A stretch of 64,000 bases of DNA from positions 17,540,445-17,604,444 of the forward strand of contig JACMZG010001870.1 of NCBI GenBank assembly GCA_018340805.1, in the 5' to 3' direction. The position numbers and the translations under genes were made by a program. This document shows, in pieces, positions 1-10,867 of this stretch (positions are counted from its first letter, which is position 1; every line of letters begins with the position of its first letter). This DNA comes from Microvelia longipes. Taxonomy: Eukaryota > Arthropoda > Insecta > Hemiptera > Veliidae. The notes beneath the pieces were generated by a model. It saw only the letters and a list, made by a program, of their open reading frames with translations, was not told the DNA's origin and did not search any database.

Positions 1-500
1 TTATATGTCGCAAGGCGAGGAATTTATTTTATTTTTTGTATTATTTTTGAAGGATTTAAGTTGTCAATTTTTGAAAGGAGTTTATTGTTGAAATCTTAGA
101 ATAATACTTTATATAGAAGGAGCACTACTGATAACACGAAAGCCGGTTGACTGGTGCAACTAAGTAATGCTGCCACCCTAACAATATACAATTTTCTAAA
201 AAAAAGTTGCAATACTTCTTGCTAAATTATATGTTATATTATTAATTAATGATTGATTATTCATTAAAATACTGATATAAATATCGGTGCATTACAATAT
301 TTAAAGCATTTTAAATTGTAGTTTAACGTATTTATTAAAATTATAAATAATAAGTAGTCCTCGTCAACTAAATGTAGATTCTTGTATCCCGCCACCCTTT
401 GCCATCTAAACCAGTTTTATTAAATACTCAGGCTGGTGTTTTAAGTTATTATATTTGTTCTTTACGAATCTTTCTTCATTAATGGATATTTATGACAAAT
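1..500. other. AT-rich flank, nothing recognised
   Basis: No open reading frame, RNA gene or clear repeat structure is visible. The stretch runs into the assembly gap. Confidence 0.6.
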
Positions 501-1500
501 NNNNNNNNNNNNNNNNNNNNNNNNNNNNNNNNNNNNNNNNNNNNNNNNNNNNNNNNNNNNNNNNNNNNNNNNNNNNNNNNNNNNNNNNNNNNNNNNNNNN
601 NNNNNNNNNNNNNNNNNNNNNNNNNNNNNNNNNNNNNNNNNNNNNNNNNNNNNNNNNNNNNNNNNNNNNNNNNNNNNNNNNNNNNNNNNNNNNNNNNNNN
701 NNNNNNNNNNNNNNNNNNNNNNNNNNNNNNNNNNNNNNNNNNNNNNNNNNNNNNNNNNNNNNNNNNNNNNNNNNNNNNNNNNNNNNNNNNNNNNNNNNNN
801 NNNNNNNNNNNNNNNNNNNNNNNNNNNNNNNNNNNNNNNNNNNNNNNNNNNNNNNNNNNNNNNNNNNNNNNNNNNNNNNNNNNNNNNNNNNNNNNNNNNN
901 NNNNNNNNNNNNNNNNNNNNNNNNNNNNNNNNNNNNNNNNNNNNNNNNNNNNNNNNNNNNNNNNNNNNNNNNNNNNNNNNNNNNNNNNNNNNNNNNNNNN
1001 NNNNNNNNNNNNNNNNNNNNNNNNNNNNNNNNNNNNNNNNNNNNNNNNNNNNNNNNNNNNNNNNNNNNNNNNNNNNNNNNNNNNNNNNNNNNNNNNNNNN
1101 NNNNNNNNNNNNNNNNNNNNNNNNNNNNNNNNNNNNNNNNNNNNNNNNNNNNNNNNNNNNNNNNNNNNNNNNNNNNNNNNNNNNNNNNNNNNNNNNNNNN
1201 NNNNNNNNNNNNNNNNNNNNNNNNNNNNNNNNNNNNNNNNNNNNNNNNNNNNNNNNNNNNNNNNNNNNNNNNNNNNNNNNNNNNNNNNNNNNNNNNNNNN
1301 NNNNNNNNNNNNNNNNNNNNNNNNNNNNNNNNNNNNNNNNNNNNNNNNNNNNNNNNNNNNNNNNNNNNNNNNNNNNNNNNNNNNNNNNNNNNNNNNNNNN
1401 NNNNNNNNNNNNNNNNNNNNNNNNNNNNNNNNNNNNNNNNNNNNNNNNNNNNNNNNNNNNNNNNNNNNNNNNNNNNNNNNNNNNNNNNNNNNNNNNNNNN
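501..1500. other. assembly gap (1000 N)
   Basis: Exactly 1000 N characters, the usual fixed size for a scaffold gap of unknown length. Any reading frame across it is meaningless. The degenerate repeat that begins right after it may be why assembly failed here. Confidence 0.98.
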
Positions 1501-2090
1501 AGTTACCTCTACTAAACCTAGTGAGGCAACTAGCTATTCTTGAAGAGCCTACTAGAATAGCAGTTGAGGCAACCATAAATTATAGTGATGATAACTAAAT
1601 AGTAGTAGAGGCAACTAGAAAATAAATTGGGGATAACTACAACAGTGGTTGAGTCAACCAGAAAATATATTAGGGGTAAATACACAGTAGTAGAGCCTGC
1701 CAGAAAATATAGTTGTAGTAACTGAAGTTTCATTGATGTGGACAGGAACGTTGATGTGGTAACTTGAATGCCTTGTTAAGTTAACCAGAATGCAATTGCA
1801 AATTGGTTGTGCTTAACTAGAAAATGCTTGAGAATCTCTGTCTTTAACTAAAATTTACCATTGCACCTAACTAAACTTAGGTGGAGGTTACTAAACAATT
1901 TAGTTACTTTAACAATGATTCTAACTAAAATACTGTTGGTTTAGCTAAATTTCCCAGTGAACGTATGGGTTATCTCAACAAGAACCCTTAACAGAATTGA
2001 TTAGTCAATTCTACTAAACGCCCTTAACTATTTTCATTTAGTTAACTCAGGATACTTCTAGTAGTCATTCGCTTCACTAGAATTTCTTGT
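1501..2090. repeat. degenerate tandem repeat beside the gap
   Basis: A phrase like 'gaggcaactagaaaatata' recurs about every 30-45 bp between 1501 and 1730, with variants such as ggcaactagctatt, ggcaaccataaatt, gtcaaccagaaaatat and cctgccagaaaatat. It decays into irregular 'taactaaa' motifs up to about 2090. No coding capacity is apparent. Confidence 0.6.
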
Positions 2091-2139
2091 TAGACCAGTG
2101 TTTTTCCACTGGGAAATGCCAAAATTTTTCTCAGTGCAT

Positions 2140-2195
2140 TATTTTCCCACGCTGTCAACTGATTATACCACCGTGTGTCATACTATACTAAACAA
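2140..2195. mobile_element. terminal fragment of a TIR element (same family as 56358-56515)
   Basis: The block cattattttcccacgctgtc followed by aactgatta and a gtgtgt-cata end matches the right terminus of the palindromic element at 56358-56515. Only one end is recognisable here. Confidence 0.55.
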
Positions 2196-2199
2196 TTCA

Positions 2200-3357
2200 C
2201 TACTAAATTGAGTATACCGATTTAACTGTATGTTTCTATAAAAATACAGTTTCTTAGTGGATAAGCGACATTTTCTTTGTAGATTTAGAAGGATAAGCGA
2301 TTCGGAGTCGAACGTAGGAAAGGCGACGTAGGAAATGAGAGACTTTTTTAACCCTGTCTATGATGAGTTTAATAAAAGGTTGTCCTTATTTAGTCGTTCT
2401 CAACCTATTTTCACTTATCGCCACCTTTTAGAGTCTTAAATTTTCCATGGTCCCCCTCACTCCTTATTTATTGGGGAAGGGGGATATATGCATGAACATA
2501 ACTTACTAAGGATGTTTATTTTAAAGATGTTGCAATCTATTTCTTAAATTTGCAGCTTAACTATTTAGCAGTGCCGAGCCAAAGAAAAATTTGTATGAGA
2601 AGGAACAATGAAATGAGACTCTCCACATAACTCACCATTTTACAGAGGTGAAATTTAATGATTTTAGCATCTCTATCAATCTTATTAAACATAGATGTTA
2701 AGAAATCTCTTCTCTTTATTCTTCTAGCGATTATTTTAACAAATAACTATTAACAACGATAACCAGTTAACATTTTCCAAATTTAATTACATTCTTATAT
2801 GACAAGCTATGATAAACAACCCTGAATGCTAGCGAGTCGAAGAAAATGTTTCTTTTTTAAAATGTTTATTCTTGTTTAATGCTTTTGGTCATGGATTTTG
2901 TTAAGGAAGAGTAACCGAGCACTTAGTTTTCCGCCGTTCAAGTATGAATTATATTGCAAAAGCAAGACGTGCATTGTTCTTGAAATAAAATAACTTGTTG
3001 TGAGATAGGGATGCGACTTACTAATTGGTGACATCTATAATCTACATGAGAAATTATGTTATCTGCCTCCGTTCATGTAAATTGAAAACTATATAATAAT
3101 TTTCGCTTCTAGTATCCAACTTCCCCCATTTACGACTCTCTTCGCCTTCTTTATTGCCCCTCTTTGTCTTATCCCCTTTTTAGGCTACTTTACCACCTAA
3201 AGGGAGGCGATATCGCCTACGTCTATTCAATCGCTAATACTAAGAAAAATTGCGCACACATACTGCTGACCAAGTTCTTCATGCTACTAACAATCTTAAG
3301 CCGTCGTTCATAATAACAAGCTGAGCCCATTATTTAGATCTTGTGTTTTATGGCTGA
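2200..3357. other. gene-free, nothing recognised
   Basis: AT-rich sequence with no supported gene, RNA or obvious repeat structure. Confidence 0.5.
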
Positions 3358-3861
3358 ACTTCGGTATACGGTGCACCCTGTTATCAATACTATGTATCGA
3401 TATATTTTTAGTTTAGAGATGTGACGTAGGAATAATCGATATATGCCTTTTCTTTTACGTTTATGAACATATTTTATTATTTTTTTAAATGTTTTTTTGT
3501 TGTTTTTGTTTTTTTTTTTTGTTGTAAAATGGTTTATAACTATTTTCATATTTTTTTATGTTTTTATAATGTTTTACCTATGTTTTCATAAGAATAATCG
3601 ATGATACACCACATCTAATTTTATGTTACGCGTATTTTTAACGTATTTTTTGTGTTTGTTATTTTCAGGTTTTTTATTATATTTTTGTTGTTAATGTTTT
3701 CATTTATTTGTTGTATGGTTTTTTTTTTAATGTTTTAATTATAATTAATAATTTAACGACGCTGCTTATCTTTTAAGTGCTCAGTTCTCGTTTACGTGTC
3801 GCGTAACTAAAAATATATCGATATATAGTATTGATAACAGGGTGCACCGTAATACCGAAGA
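3358..3861. mobile_element. non-autonomous DNA transposon (MITE) with ~54-bp TIRs
   Basis: The left end reads cttcggtatacggtgcaccc and continues through tgttatcaatac and a tcgatatatttttagtt block. The right end is its reverse complement, ending gggtgcaccgtaataccgaag. The arms match over about 54 bp with few differences and enclose ~400 bp of AT-rich non-coding sequence. The superfamily is not identified because no clean target duplication was found. It abuts the LINE fragment that begins just downstream. Confidence 0.75.
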
Positions 3862-3981
3862 TTTACCGTGTTTATTAATATATTTACTAAAAGTCTTGCA
3901 AATGGTGTATTTCCGAAAGCTTGGAATTCAGCTTTAATGGTTCCTATCTCTCTAATGGTCTATCTCTCTCTGTAATATACA

Positions 3982-5917
3982 GGGTGTACAAAATAAAACT
4001 CCCTTCCGAAAGGAGGTGGTACTACAACTAATTTCCAACAAAAAACTTCATATTAACTATAGTCCGATTTTCAACCGTTCTCCACAAGGTCAAGTTTTAT
4101 GATTTTAAAAAACGCGTTGACTTAACTTCATAAAATGACCAATTGTGGCTAAACTATAACTGCTAGCTTCAAAATATTGGTTTCGTTGAAAGCTCTACAA
4201 AATATTGGAAAGCCCTCTTCTTTAGCCCGGGGCCCCTTTAAAATCCGAAAAATGACCCCAAATTCTGTTTTCGCCCAATAACGGTGTTCCTATTGATTTT
4301 ATCTAAAAAGTTAAAGGGTTGTTTTTTAAAGTTTATTAAATTTGCGATAAATCCATTTTTTAACCATCAAAATCGGTCCAGTAAAACCGGAGATACAAGT
4401 GTTGAAAGATTACCGAAAAAACATCTAAAAGCATACATTTTTGTCCAAAAACGCACAAAAACCTTAAAATGACATGTTTTTCCATATTAACATGTTTTAA
4501 GAATTAGGCAGACTTAAAATCATGCATATTCTGTTAAACTGCAGGTAATTAGAGTTGTTCTAGAGAAAGAAGTCAGCACAGCTTTATATGTGATGACTTA
4601 ATGACCGACATATAATGCTGAAAGATAGGTAAAAACTTGAATTTTAGAAAAATACTCTTTTTAGAAAAATACAAGGTTTTACTGGACCGATTTTGATGGT
4701 TAAAAAATGGATTTATCGCAAATTTAATAAACTTTAAAAAAACAACCCTTTAACTTTTTTAGATAAAATCAAATCGAAATTAGATAACAACCATCAAAAT
4801 CGGTCCAGTAAAACTTGTATTTTTCTAAAAAGAGTAATTTTTCTAAAATTCAAGTTTTTACCTATCTTTCAGCATTATATGTCGGTCATTAAGTCATCAC
4901 ATATAAAGCTGTGCTGACTTCTTTCTCTAGAACAACTCTAATTACCTGCAGTTTAACAGAATATGCATGATTTTTAAGTCTGCCTAATTCTTAAACATGT
5001 TAATATGGAAAAACATGTCATTTTAAGGTTTTTGTGCGTTTTTGGACAAAAATGTATGCTTTTAGATGTTTTTTCGGTAATCTTTCAACACTTGTATCTC
5101 CGGTTTTACTGGACGATTTTGATGGTTAAAAAATGGATTTATCGCAAATTTAATAAACTTTAAAAAAACAACAAACTTTAACTTTTTAGATAAAATCAAT
5201 AGGAACACCGTTATTGGCGAAAAACAGAATTTGGGGTCATTTTTTCGGATTTTAAAGGGCCCGGGGCTAAAATTCCCTTATCTGAAACGGCAGACCACCT
5301 GATTCATTATCAGGAAGCCAGAATAAGTCGATCTAGTGGGTTAAACCTTTGGGGCTAGACGGTCACGTTTTTGCGTCTGGCTCTTGGACTACTATATACA
5401 GAAATCACTTCTGTAAGAGTCATTTTTAGCGTGTTTTTTTAACCTATTTTTGCTTTTTCTGAAAAAATCACCGTATCAACATATAATGATATGGGTATTG
5501 ACTTAAAGAGGAGTAAACAAGGTAGTTTTCCTAAAACCAAGAGGTTCTCAAGTTTGCTGGTTTCTCATCAAAGTAACTTCAAAATTTTGGAAAATCATAA
5601 AATTTTACTAATTTTTGATTTCATGCAAATTTTTGGCTGTTATGTTAAATTGTTTTTGAAAATACAAGTGAGTGGTCTTATAGCAAATTTTCTCAGCTTT
5701 CCAACGAAACCAATATTTTGAAGCTAGCAGTTATAGTTTAGCCACAATTGGTCATTTTATGAAGTTAAGTCAACGCGTTTTTTTAAAATCATAAAACTTG
5801 ACCTTGTGGGAGAACGGTTGAAAATCGGACTATAGTTAATATGAAGTTTTTTTGTTGGAAATTAGTTGTAGTACCACCTCCTTTCGGAAGGGAGTTTTAT
5901 TTTGTACACCCTGTATT
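3982..5917. mobile_element. foldback DNA transposon, ~1.94 kb, TA target site
   Basis: The ends are TA|CAGGGTGTACAAAATAAA and its exact reverse complement followed by TA, which suggests a TA target duplication. The inverted arms run almost the whole length. The blocks with ggaggtggtactacaac, aacgcgttgacttaacttc and accggagatacaagtg recur inverted in the right half, and the symmetry centre is near 4740. The right arm carries ~420 bp (about 5275-5695) that the left arm lacks. The 60-90-codon open frames inside are not homologous to any transposase I recognise. A TA-duplicating (Tc1/mariner-type) non-autonomous element is the likeliest class. Confidence 0.8.
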
Positions 5918-6228
5918 TTCCAAAGTGTTTGAACGTACAATCCGTTTGAGCCTTTTTCCTTTAATCGAAGCTTTTCTTCATCCTTCTCAACAGAGAGAAG
6001 ATTTGACGATCTTGGAGATTTTAAAATCTTGTTTTCCGTCACTAATTCTTTCTCCAGTCTCTTTCTTCCTTGTTCTTTCTTTCTTGTCCGATATTGATCG
6101 TGTTTATAAATAGGCTTCCTCTAATAATATGGAAATACATCCTGGTAAGTGTCAAGTTATTTCTTTTTCCCGTTCTTTCTCTCCTGACCACTTTCCTAAC
6201 ATCCTAACTAAACAACTCTTATTTTCCT

Positions 6229-6505
6229 AATAAAAGATAAAGAAGTCTCTCCACAAAAATATATTTTCTATAGCAAAGCGCTTTCAACCTAACAAGATAT
6301 TGATCTTGTATCTTGTAAGTGATCTTGTAAGATTTGATATCTGATCTATAAGATTCATCTATCACCCTCTTCTTTATTCAACGGCTAGCACTGATGATGA
6401 CCTCTTGTTAGGTTGAAAGAGCTTTGCTATAGAAAATATAATTTTGTGGAGAGACTTCTTTATCTTTTATTAAGATGAACTCCATTAACGCTCACCTTAG
6501 TTCTT
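6229..6505. mobile_element. short hammerhead-bearing retroelement, copy 1
   Basis: The element starts AATAAAAGATAAAGAAG and ends CACCTTAGTTCTT. Imperfect target duplications flank it, TCTTATTTTCCT at 6217-6228 and TCTTATATTCCT at 6506-6517 (one mismatch in 12). Most of it is a near-palindrome: the first ~65 bp return inverted at the right, leaving a ~30-bp right tail outside the palindrome. It carries a hammerhead-like motif at 6386-6429. It interrupts the LINE reverse transcriptase. Copy 2 is at 25806-26075. The size, ribozyme and 12-14-bp duplications recall metazoan retrozymes and Penelope-associated elements; that assignment is an inference. Confidence 0.75.
6386..6429 (+). ncRNA. candidate type I hammerhead ribozyme
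   Basis: Stem I is TAGCA (6386-6390) paired with TGCTA (6425-6429). The core CTGATGA (6391-6397) is intact. Stem II is ACCT/AGGT plus a G-U pair and one bulged T. Then come GAAA and a minimal stem III (A-G...C-T). The predicted cleavage is between 6424 and 6425, after a CTT triplet that satisfies the NUH rule. All core positions I can check are conserved. Weak points are the bulged T in stem II and the 2-bp stem III, which is known from other animal type I hammerheads. Confidence 0.6.
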
Positions 6506-6771
6506 TCTTATATTCCTCGTGTTTCCTCAGTGAAGGATCTGGGTATTATTTTCGATGACAAGCTCAGATTCATCGATCAGTTTGATTCTTTGATTAGAAA
6601 AGCTGATCGGCGGCTTGGCTTGATTCGACTTATTGCTTCTGACCTCTAATTTTATTGTTTTGTTATATTATAAAAATCCCTTGTCCAATAAATCCTTGAA
6701 TATGCGGTTCTAGCCAGGAATATGTTTGGTTCGATTAAATTCAGTATGATTGAAAATATTCAGAGAAACTT

Positions 6772-6843
6772 TATTAGTATATGTTATACTTAAGTATATT
6801 TATCGACGTGCACGTCGATACATATACTCAAGTATAACATATT
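6772..6843. repeat. near-perfect palindrome
   Basis: The arms atgttatacttaagtata and tatactcaagtataacat flank a perfect core, atcgacgtgcacgtcgat, making a ~65-bp hairpin. It lies inside the degenerate LINE and interrupts the thumb-region frame, so it may be a tiny palindromic insertion. Confidence 0.7.
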
Positions 6844-7019
6844 ATAATTATATAATTACGAATTACGTATATTATAATTACGAATATTTGAGTAAACGTT
6901 TATCCCTTGTATATAGGAGGAAAGCAGCTCATGATTCTGCTGAACTGCTTGTATGGTAAGACAATCTGTTCACCAGTGCAGGACCTTGTTACGGTGATTC
7001 CACCTGGACGCAGAGCTGG

Positions 7020-8515
7020 TCTCTCTTTCATATAAGGGAAGTAAATCCTACCTAACCTCTTGTCCTTAGTGTGTCGTCCTGATCAACAGTCCTAACGTTC
7101 TCTCCCTAACCACCAGTATTCAACTCCAGCATTCCCTTTATTCCATTTGATCAGTAAATTGCTGTTATTGTAAATTTCTTGTCTTGACAGTTATTTTATC
7201 TAATTTTTACAATGTTCATACAAGTCTATCACGCTATTTTCTTATTGTTACCTTGTTTCTACACATTGATTTCATTGTCTTTTTAGCGAATTTCCTTTGT
7301 TTTCAATTAGTGGTGATCTTTTTATTTATTTATCTAGTTTTAGTATGCAATAACATAATCTTCTAGTCAAACTTGTTATATAATTGTAGAGTAGGAATTT
7401 TACATTTGTCACTTTAAATTGAATTTTAAATTTCATCTAGTTTTTTATTTTTATTCTCTATTTTTTTATTAACTCTAATTCTTTTATACTTTCGGTATTA
7501 TAGTTGGAAAGTGCCCCATTTATTTGCTTTATGCTGTTGGGTACTCAGATTATACATGTATTATATATATGTATGTATTATTTAAATAATTTATTCATGA
7601 TTATTTATCATTTTATTTTTCAAATCTTCATACATTAATGTTCTCACTGCTTATATTAATAGTTCCTACCAAAACCAAAAACCCTAACACAACCCTTAAT
7701 CAATTAAATATCTTTTGAGCCGAACATAAAAATAAATTCATTCAAAATTTTTTCATTCACACTTTCAACCGACTAAGAATGATCTAATCTCACAATCAAA
7801 GGGTTCAAAAACCAATAAAACTAAACTAATAAACAATAAACCATAAAATTTCCTTTCCGGTTCATGTTTCTCGTTCAACTTTAAAAACACAGGTGCTTAA
7901 AAAAATCTAAAATCAGAATCCTAAAAGCACTTCTCAATTAACCCAAAAATTTATTTATTTCTTATTTTAATTTACATTTTATTCTGATAGTTTCAAAAAA
8001 CATCTTTTTTTTCTTTGATTTAAAGTGGTTTTTAACACGTTTTTTATCGATTTATTTAAGGTTCCACGGAATAATTAAAGATATTGGTTTTTCTCGTGCC
8101 CACACTTCTGAAATCTTTAAACTATATCTTATTTAATTGCCCTTCCGATTTTTATATAAAATCTTAGCATTTTAAAATCATAAATTAAACTATTTAAACG
8201 AGATCAAGAGCCCGAGTTTTAATTGAGACACCAACCTTGTATACTTTTTTATTATTTTTATCATCGACCATTATACTAATTTAACGATTATTATAAACAA
8301 TAAACAATTTTCACGGGTTTTAAAAAATTGATTCCCTTTCCTCGTTTAATTGATCCTACTTTGTTATAATTTTTGAAAAAATTTTAATTGGGTGTTTAAT
8401 AAATTTATTTAGATTGAAAGAGGAGTGGTTTTCAAAAGTTGAAACATATTTTTTATAATTTATAAGCTTTGAAATAATCAGGTGACTTTGATTTGGTCCA
8501 TATTTAAAGATATTT
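7020..8515. other. gene-free, AT-rich
   Basis: Sequence downstream of the LINE remnant. No supported gene or clear element is seen. Confidence 0.5.
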
Positions 8516-8830
8516 TCCTTAACAATTTCCTAAAGGCTCTCCTTAAGGAGGTCATCTTAAGAACCCCTTGAGGAATCCTCAAGGAAAAGTAAAGGATTCC
8601 TTAAGGAGATCTAAAACTAGCAAGAAACGTATAGCATTCCTAATAACCTTACCTTAATATCTTATGTCGCCTTTATTGGGTGCCATAAAGCGTCCATAAG
8701 AAATCCTTAAGGAGACCAAAAACTAGCTTCAAATGTATAGTAATTCCTACACTTTTCCCTAAAGAAAGCCTTCAAGTAGGGACAAAGTCTCTATACGGGT
8801 TCCTTAAGAAAGCCTTTAAGGCATTTCAGC
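8516..8830. repeat. cluster of CCTTAAGG-type motifs
   Basis: Variants of 'tccttaaggagacc' recur at roughly 8530, 8600, 8705 and 8805, alternating with 'caaaaactagc...aatgtata' phrases (about 8615 and 8718). This looks like a decayed tandem array of ~90-110-bp units whose motifs are partly self-complementary. Confidence 0.45.
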
Positions 8831-8879
8831 AAATTCTTTTTTATTCTATCTAGTAAACCTGCACTATGCGTGTTAAAAG

Positions 8880-9560
8880 TGTTGTATAGTGTGTTATGGG
8901 GAGCTACATCAAATACAATAGATTCCAGAACGATAAGATCAACACATAGGACAACATGGTAGCTGCTTTGTGGCCTCTTGATGCAGTCACTTATGTGAAA
9001 ATTCGCTTACTACGTTAAAACTGGCCAGAAAATGCTACCCGAGCAGTATGGCGTGGTGGCTGCGAAGCGCTACCTATAGCTAAGATAGCTAAGGTTTTCA
9101 TAAAATATTGGTTCTTGACTAATCTCATGCTCCATCAGAGAAAATTCTCTTGCATGTGACACAGCTAACTTAAGTTAAAGGAACCCAATCCAAAGCTGAC
9201 TGAGAATCTCTATAGTCTAAGCAGAAAGGATCCCAGAACAGTAACTGGACTATTAACTGGTCACTGTCACTTTGGAAACACCTTCAATACATTAGCATCT
9301 TTAAAGACAACCCAGTGTGCAGACTTTGTGAATCAGGTACCAAAACTTCTGCTCACGTACTTCTGAGATGTGAGGTTCTTGCCATTTAAAGAGTTTCCAA
9401 CTTTGGTAGCAGTACTCTTATATAGTTTGACTCTACCAATGAATCACTGGTTAAGAAGATCCTGGACCTAGCCCAGGGAAAAGGATTATTCAACCAGGAC
9501 TAATTGAGGGGACCAGTGCAAATGGGGCCTATCCTCGACTCTAACCTACTTCAATAATAA
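8880..9560 (+). pseudogene. C-terminal end of a non-LTR retrotransposon ORF2
   Basis: Reading the plus strand with stops and shifts gives SLSRKDPRTVTGLLTGHCHF, then NPVCRLCESGTKTSAHVLLR. This is the conserved tail found after RNase H in many arthropod jockey-type elements (the 'LTGHC ... C..C .. E.A.H.L..C' pattern). Frames are broken several times. The matching RNase H remnant nearby (9640-9860) is on the opposite strand. Confidence 0.7.
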
Positions 9561-9639
9561 TTTAGATTGGGTCCCTTTAACTTGCGTTTGCTGTACTTCT
9601 AGATGACATGACAACCTTAGTTTTAGGTATGGCAATTTT

Positions 9640-9860
9640 GGGTTCAGCGTCCAAAGGAGTAACGTCACTGAAGTTATGAGTGAAGTCTCTTTTTTTCAAG
9701 GATGTCTTGCTGCTTATTACCTTCAATTCCGTTATGACCAGACACCTATCTGATCGTTACATCATTGTGGAGTGACAGGGTCAAAAGGCTTAGTAAGCAT
9801 GTCCAAACTACCTGAGAGTTAACTTTGAACGAGTCAAGAGCTTTAATGGCAGCTTGGCTG
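9640..9860 (-). pseudogene. RNase H domain remnant of a non-LTR retrotransposon
   Basis: Reading the minus strand gives FTDSQAAIKALDSF, then a VW...L...NDVTI piece and VSGHNGIEGNKQQD. These match the conserved FTDSQAA... and W.PGH.GI.GNE.AD blocks of retrotransposon RNase H. The WxPGH motif is broken by a stop. It points opposite to the tail fragment immediately to its left. Confidence 0.7.
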
Positions 9861-9869
9861 TCAGTAAAA

Positions 9870-10860
9870 ATAAAAATAAAAGTCAGTTTAAGATTCTTCT
9901 TAATAATGAAAAACAATTACCTAATTAGCTTATTTCTGATTTATTTTAATGTCCAGCTTGGACATAGCTTAAATGGTTGTCTAAATTGTATTTTAATTTT
10001 TGATTGATTTCTAAGACAAATAAATTACAGTAATAAAAATATAGAAGAGCATTTAATTACTTCTAATATCGTGATTTTTTCTAAATCGCTTCAAAGTTTC
10101 CTTCGAAGTTTATAAAAGGGTAAACTTATTTTAACCTAGAATCTAATTTTCGTGGTATTTAATTTCTTAAAAGTTAGTCAAACATGGGAGGTCAAACCTT
10201 AAATAAAACAAAAAACCAGTAGCTGTTTTTTTTTATTCACTTCAAAAGAAAAAATATAATTATAGTTTATAATTTCTTAACACACATAAAATTCCGGTAG
10301 CTGATCTTTAACGTTCATTTCCTTTTCAAGAAAATAACAGAGAACCCAGTTCTTATTTATAATAATTCTTATATAAAATACAGACTGGGCAATTAATCGC
10401 TTTCTGAAAATTAAAGGTAGCTTTTAGACCGAGATACCTCACGATATCTCCCGGCACGATACTCACGGAACACTTGAGGAGATTTCAGCTGTAATATTAT
10501 ACCACAATTATTAAACCCCTCCCAAATCTTAACTCTCAAAAATCAAGGAAACACCTTAAACTATTTATTTAATTAATAAATTGTTTAATTAATATGGTGT
10601 GATTAAAATCGATCCCACCTATTTTTGTTACTATTTTTGTAGAAAGTTGTTATTAAAATTCACACGAACTTAAAGGTTATTAAGTGTCAACTGAGTATAA
10701 CATTGATTGCATATAATTTAATTGTCATGGCTTTATGGTAAGTTTTAAAAACTATATATTCTGTGTGAACAAGCTTTAGACACGAACTATCTATTCAAGA
10801 GCAACAGGTACTTAAACAATTAAGTAAAACAATAAACCCGAGTCTATACATATAGTTCTT
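9870..10860. other. gene-free, AT-rich
   Basis: No gene or repeat structure recognised. Confidence 0.5.
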
Positions 10861-10867
10861 TTTAATA

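Larger units (their letters stand above)
3862..7010 (+). pseudogene. decayed jockey-like non-LTR retrotransposon reverse transcriptase, interrupted by two insertions
   Basis: Pieces of one RT reading direction can be followed. About 3870-3965 reads FTKSLANGVFPKAWNSA...VPI, the finger-region motif of jockey/I-type reverse transcriptases. About 6080-6215 reads DIDRVYK...NNMEIHPGKCQVISFSR, the palm-to-thumb segment. About 6525-6650 reads SVKDLGIIFDDKLRFIDQ...RKADRRLGLIRL, the thumb. About 6695-6790 reads LEYAVLARNMFGSIKFSM...IQRNF. Frameshifts and stops separate the pieces, and the catalytic YADD region was not found, so the copy is dead. A foldback element (3982-5917) and a hammerhead-bearing element (6229-6505) sit inside it, so it is older than both. 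Confidence 0.75.

Noticed and set aside
455..1598. Open frames of ~365 codons at the left end
   Set aside because: They consist almost entirely of N from the assembly gap.
5841..6113. 90-codon plus-strand frame across the foldback element end
   Set aside because: It spans the transposon terminus and LINE debris; only its last part overlaps a real RT motif. Not a gene.
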